From NCBI GenBank assembly GCA_048264105.1, contig JBLXDJ010000005.1, positions 1 through 64,000 of the forward strand: DNA of 64,000 nucleotides. Reading direction: 5' to 3'. The position numbers were made by a program, and so were the translations under genes. The stretch comes from Oceanospirillum sp048264105 (GTDB taxonomy: Bacteria; Pseudomonadota; Gammaproteobacteria; Pseudomonadales; Halomonadaceae). Below the pieces are notes generated by a model that ran no database searches, had not been told where the DNA came from, and saw nothing but the letters and a program-made list of their open reading frames with translations. Of the stretch, positions 61,601-64,000 are shown one piece after another (positions within the stretch are counted from its first letter, which is position 1; the number at the start of each line of letters is the position of its first letter).

Positions 61601-63475
61601 GTATTCGGTAACGGTATGCTGCTGTCCGAGCATATTCAGCTGGTATGTGCTTTTAACCACCTGCATATCTTTGTTGATCCGAATCCGGATGCGCTGACCA
61701 GCTTCCGTGAGCGTCAGCGTCTGTTTGATCTGCCGCGTTCCAGCTGGGCGGACTACAACGCGAAACTGATCTCTGAGGGCGGCGGTATCTTCTCCCGTTC
61801 TGCGAAATCCATCGTGATTACGCCACAGATGAAAGAGCGTTTTGATATTCAGGATGATCACCTGTCACCGAATGATCTGATCACTGCGGTTATGAAAGCG
61901 CCGGTTGATCTGATCTGGAATGGCGGTATCGGTACTTACGTTAAAGCAACAACCGAAAGCCACGCTGATGCGGGTGATAAGGCGAATGACAGCCTGCGTA
62001 TCAACGGTAACCAGATGCGTGCCCGCGTACTGGGTGAGGGCGGTAACCTGGGTGTGACTCAGCGTGCCCGTATTGAGTACGGTCTGAGTGGTGGTGCATC
62101 CAACACCGACTTTATTGATAACGCCGGTGGTGTGGATTGTTCTGACCACGAAGTAAACATCAAGATTCTGCTGGCTGAGCTGGTGGAACAGGGCGACATG
62201 ACCGAGAAGCAGCGTAATCAGCTGCTGGAAGCGATGACCGAAGAAGTCGGTGATCTGGTTCTGAAGAACAACTACAGCCAGTCTCAGGCCCTGAGTCTTG
62301 CGAAGATCATGGCGAAAGAAGGCATCGGCCAGTTCCGTCGCTTTATCAACGCGCTGGAAAGTGAAGGCAAGCTGAACCGTGAGCTGGAATTTATTCCAGG
62401 TGATGATGAGCTGCTGGAGCGTTTCAACCAGGGTGAAGGTCTGACCCGTGCAGAGCTGTCGGTACTGATCTCTTACGCGAAATCAGATCTGAAACAAGCG
62501 CTGCTGGCGACAGAAGTACCGGATGACAGCTTTATCGAGCGTGAAGTTGAGCGTGCTTTCCCAGGTGTACTGGTTGAGAAGTACAAGCCTGCGATGTACA
62601 ACCACCGCCTGAAGCGTGAAATTGTATCGACTCAGCTGGCAAACGATCTGGTGGATCATGGTGGTATCGCCTTTATTCACCGTCTGATCGACTCCTCGGG
62701 TGCCGAGGCTGCTGAAATCGCCCGTGCCTATGTGGTAACCCGTGAAGTATTTGGTATCCACAACCTGTGGAGCCAGATCGAACAGCTGGATAACCGTGTT
62801 GAGAGCTCTGTTCAGTATGACATGATGCTGGAGCTGATGCGCCTGATCCGTCGTGCAACCCGCTGGTTCCTGCGTCCGCATCTGGCGAATCTGCCGGTGC
62901 GTGATGTGATCGAACTGTACGAGCCGAAAGTCCGTATGCTGAGCGAAGGTATCGGTGAGCGTCTGCGCGGTGCACAGCTGGAAAGCTGGAGCAAAACCCG
63001 TGAAGATCTGATCAGCAAAGGTGTTCCTGAAGCACTGGCGGATCAGGTTGCGGCAACCTCCGGTCTGTACTCTCTGCTGGGTATCGTGGAAGCAGAACGT
63101 GCTACCGGTGAGAAACTGCAGCGTGTGGCTGAAGTTTACTTCGAGCTGGGTCATCAGTTGGATCTGCAGTGGATCAGCCAGAAGATTACTCAGCTGCATG
63201 TTCATGACAGCTGGGAAGCGCTGGCACGTGAAACTTTCCGTGATGATCTTGACTGGCAGAGCCGTGCTCTGGCGATCAGTGTGATTCAGATGGAAGATGG
63301 CGCGCTTGACGTTGAAGGTCGTGTGACTCAGTGGATGAAGCGTCACCAGCATCAGGTGAACCGCTGGCAGACCATCCTGCATGAGATCGAAAGCGGCAAC
63401 AAAGCCGACTTCCCGATCTACTCGGTGGCCATGCGTGAACTTTTTGACTTGGCACAGATGCAAATGGAGGCATAA
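58625..63475 (+). CDS. gdhB: NAD-specific glutamate dehydrogenase, 180-kDa class
   Basis: This 1616-aa catabolic enzyme converts L-glutamate to 2-oxoglutarate and ammonia with NAD. The N-terminal third contains ACT-like regulatory repeats. The catalytic dehydrogenase domain is at about 720-1230, with the Lys-rich substrate motif VIVPVGAKGGFVSKCPP near 855 and the Rossmann region VVGVGDMSGDVFGNGMLL, which includes the nucleotide loop. A long helical C-terminal domain follows. The size matches the family in Pseudomonas and Streptomyces. I prefer ATG at 58625 (MYQASEG); a TTG at 58619 also has AGG upstream. The first gene of the gdhB-DUF2835 pair. Confidence 0.97.
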   Translation: MYQASEGHKQFLGLLEDQLTQKFSEKQAKDISTFAGLYYASASLEELTERRSDDLYGATVSAWNFVQKHDNTEPKIRVYNPDFEQHGWQSTHTVIEVLQRDMAFLVDSVRIELNRRGLTVHSIHNAVLNFLRDDKGQMTELKGRSETYKDGKGSAESLIYIEVDRHTDQSELDELRDSLAEVLAEVSTAVEDFDHMEQKCFELVDALAASRPAHLAEEDVNEAVDFLKWLNDEHFTFLGYDEYEVADEDGKKVLKLVPGSEMGVLKLDDPRYNPQDRNELALDGRQFVLIPELLTFAKAPEHARVHRPAYPDYIRIKRFDDKGNLVGESRFLGLYTASVYNETPRNVPILRKKIQAVLQASGLDPNGHNGKQLIQILEVYPRDDLFQIGLHELTETAVAIMNIRERRKVRLFIREDRFGKLFSCLVYVPRDIFSTELRHKLRDLLCEELDAHGNEFHTYFSESVLARSQLILRFNGDTPPKYDIRAIEKKVIQVVRSWSDDLAEALVEGYGEEKANAYLRLYRDAFPASYREDYSPRTAVFDIGYIDELNDKRSVTMSFYRQLEAENNHLQFKLFHKKEQLPLSDVIPVLENLGMRVVGEHPYEIARGDGEVIWVHDFSLEPSSGQLDAPLVEVRDVFQEAFEQIWNGSAENDSFNRLVLTSRLNWRQVTVLRAYAKYMKQIRFSFGQSYIATTLGNHSNITSMLLELFTLRFDPQANYSESIEESLVNRIKESLDQVQSLTEDMILRRYMQLMLATLRTNFYQLDNDGNIKSYVSFKLDTHKIPDVPLPRPMFEIFVYSPRVEGVHLRGGKVARGGLRWSDRHEDFRTEVLGLVKAQQVKNSVIVPVGAKGGFVSKCPPASGDRDDILQEGIACYKTFINALLDVTDNLVEGEVVPPKQVVRHDEDDPYLVVAADKGTATFSDIANGISEEHGFWLKDAFASGGANGYDHKKMGITARGAWVSVQRHFREFGHDVQNEDFTVVGVGDMSGDVFGNGMLLSEHIQLVCAFNHLHIFVDPNPDALTSFRERQRLFDLPRSSWADYNAKLISEGGGIFSRSAKSIVITPQMKERFDIQDDHLSPNDLITAVMKAPVDLIWNGGIGTYVKATTESHADAGDKANDSLRINGNQMRARVLGEGGNLGVTQRARIEYGLSGGASNTDFIDNAGGVDCSDHEVNIKILLAELVEQGDMTEKQRNQLLEAMTEEVGDLVLKNNYSQSQALSLAKIMAKEGIGQFRRFINALESEGKLNRELEFIPGDDELLERFNQGEGLTRAELSVLISYAKSDLKQALLATEVPDDSFIEREVERAFPGVLVEKYKPAMYNHRLKREIVSTQLANDLVDHGGIAFIHRLIDSSGAEAAEIARAYVVTREVFGIHNLWSQIEQLDNRVESSVQYDMMLELMRLIRRATRWFLRPHLANLPVRDVIELYEPKVRMLSEGIGERLRGAQLESWSKTREDLISKGVPEALADQVAATSGLYSLLGIVEAERATGEKLQRVAEVYFELGHQLDLQWISQKITQLHVHDSWEALARETFRDDLDWQSRALAISVIQMEDGALDVEGRVTQWMKRHQHQVNRWQTILHEIESGNKADFPIYSVAMRELFDLAQMQMEA

Positions 63476-63484
63476 TATGCCCCC

Positions 63485-63706
63485 ATGCAGGAAGTCATCA
63501 TTTCACTCAGCTTAAGTGCTGAAAAATATCTTGAGTATTACCGCGGTTACGCTTCCGGCGTAATCGCTTACGATACCCTCGGCAGGCGGGTGCAGTTACC
63601 CGCCTCCGTGTTGCGCCAGTTTGTTACCCACAAGGGGATTCATGGTGTATTCAGGGTAAAGTTCGGACCCGGTAATAAGTTCAAGAGCATAGAAAGGGTA
63701 GCCTGA
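63485..63706 (+). CDS. DUF2835 small protein
   Basis: The 73-aa protein matches DUF2835: MQEVIISLSLSAEKYLEYYRG start, VIAYDTLGRRVQLPASVLRQFVTHKGIHG middle and FRVKFGPGNKFKSIERV end. Function unknown; the arrangement after the glutamate dehydrogenase gene and before pyrD is common in marine gammaproteobacteria. It starts 9 nt after the gdhB stop. Its stop codon is inside the terminator stem. Confidence 0.95.
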   Translation: MQEVIISLSLSAEKYLEYYRGYASGVIAYDTLGRRVQLPASVLRQFVTHKGIHGVFRVKFGPGNKFKSIERVA

Positions 63707-63725
63707 AAGGGCTGCCCTTTTTTGT
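63692..63725 (+). terminator. Rho-independent terminator overlapping the DUF2835 stop
   Basis: AAAGGGTAGCC-TGAAA-GGGCTGCCCTTT forms the stem (one bulge) and TTTTG follows. Confidence 0.85.
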
Positions 63726-63807
63726 TTGTGCTGATTGTTTTACTCCTCATTCACGCTTCATCTCTCTTAACCCCTCTGCTGTTAATGCTTTTAGTGCGCT
63801 GTCAGCG

Positions 63808-63813
63808 TATAAT
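63808..63813 (+). promoter_or_regulatory. -10 element, probable pyrD promoter
   Basis: TATAAT lies 49 nt before the pyrD ATG. A -35 at the usual spacing is poor (near TTAATG), so the call is tentative. Confidence 0.45.
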
Positions 63814-63861
63814 TCCGCCGTTTTTCATCCGCTTTGATGCATCGCTTTCGGGAGTCCTGTC

Positions 63862-64000
63862 ATGTACGGTTTAGCGCGCAATATTCTGTTCCGTTTTTCT
63901 GGTGAAACGGCCCATGAGTTGGCTTTGGATGGCCTGAATGCCGCCAATCGCCTTGGTCTGTTGTCTCCTTTTGTCGCAAAACCGGTGAATGCGCCGGTGG
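63862..64000 (+). CDS. pyrD: Dihydroorotate dehydrogenase, 5' part only
   Basis: The first 46 codons, cut by the window end. The translated start MYGLARNILFRFSGETAHEL, followed by LDGLNAANRLGLLSP, matches the membrane-association helices of class 2 PyrD, which passes electrons from dihydroorotate to ubiquinone in pyrimidine synthesis. GGGAG lies upstream of the ATG at 63862. The active-site part lies beyond the window. Confidence 0.9.
   Translation, partial: MYGLARNILFRFSGETAHELALDGLNAANRLGLLSPFVAKPVNAPV

Noticed and set aside
60782..61861. 359-codon open frame antisense to gdhB
   Set aside because: It lies wholly inside the conserved dehydrogenase gene in a frame free of stops because of that gene's codon use; its product lacks family motifs.

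Overview
The window looks like a chromosome segment of a marine gammaproteobacterium, probably of the Oceanospirillaceae type. This is inferred from gene content: a 180-kDa NAD-glutamate dehydrogenase followed by a DUF2835 gene and pyrD, a MoxR/DUF58/BatA-B-D operon, TrmA, PACE efflux, and many chemoreceptors and cyclic-di-GMP proteins. No rRNA, tRNA, phage or CRISPR array was recognised. Most genes have moderate GC. Three stretches are clearly AT-richer and look acquired: about 1-2.1 kb, 4.3-8.3 kb and 22.6-23.8 kb.

Region 1 (1-8.3 kb) is accessory. A GAF/GGDEF/EAL protein and a chemoreceptor precede a Tn7-like transposition operon, tnsA-tnsB-tnsC, reading leftward. A set of about 20-bp TnsB-site-like repeats ends at about 8270-8277, directly upstream of a metallo-hydrolase gene. 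No second transposon end and no TniQ/TnsD gene is visible, so the element either continues left of the window or is incomplete.

Region 2 (8.3-22.5 kb) is core-like. It holds a YcbL-type hydrolase, a CheX-like protein, pterin carbinolamine dehydratase, an OprC/NosA-type copper receptor with a structured leader, a 7TM diguanylate cyclase, YceI with a divergent LysR regulator, an ABC exporter, and yhhQ (queuosine precursor uptake) under a candidate compact preQ1 riboswitch.

Region 3 (22.6-24.5 kb) is a small AT-rich island. A ThsB-like TIR protein with a glycine-zipper membrane anchor is followed 1 nt later by a three-helix membrane protein, and next to them lies a DinJ/YafQ toxin-antitoxin pair. 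The TIR/membrane pair is the best candidate for an under-described system, a Thoeris-like defence module without ThsA.

Region 4 (24.5-50.7 kb) is mixed metabolism and signalling. It includes soxR with a near-consensus SoxR box driving a divergent VOC gene, Blc lipocalin, an extremely charged secreted protein, a methionine aminopeptidase gene broken by one in-frame TAA, a zinc-ribbon/PAS/PAS/GGDEF protein, MtgA-like transglycosylase, MurI, a second chemoreceptor, a PhnD-like binding protein next to a hybrid histidine kinase, a PACE efflux gene with divergent LysR regulator, a DksA/TraR-type protein and TrmA.

Region 5 (50.7-64 kb) holds the six-gene MoxR-DUF58-DUF4381-BatA-BatB/C-BatD operon on the minus strand. 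Divergently from it run the giant glutamate dehydrogenase gene, DUF2835 and the first 46 codons of pyrD.
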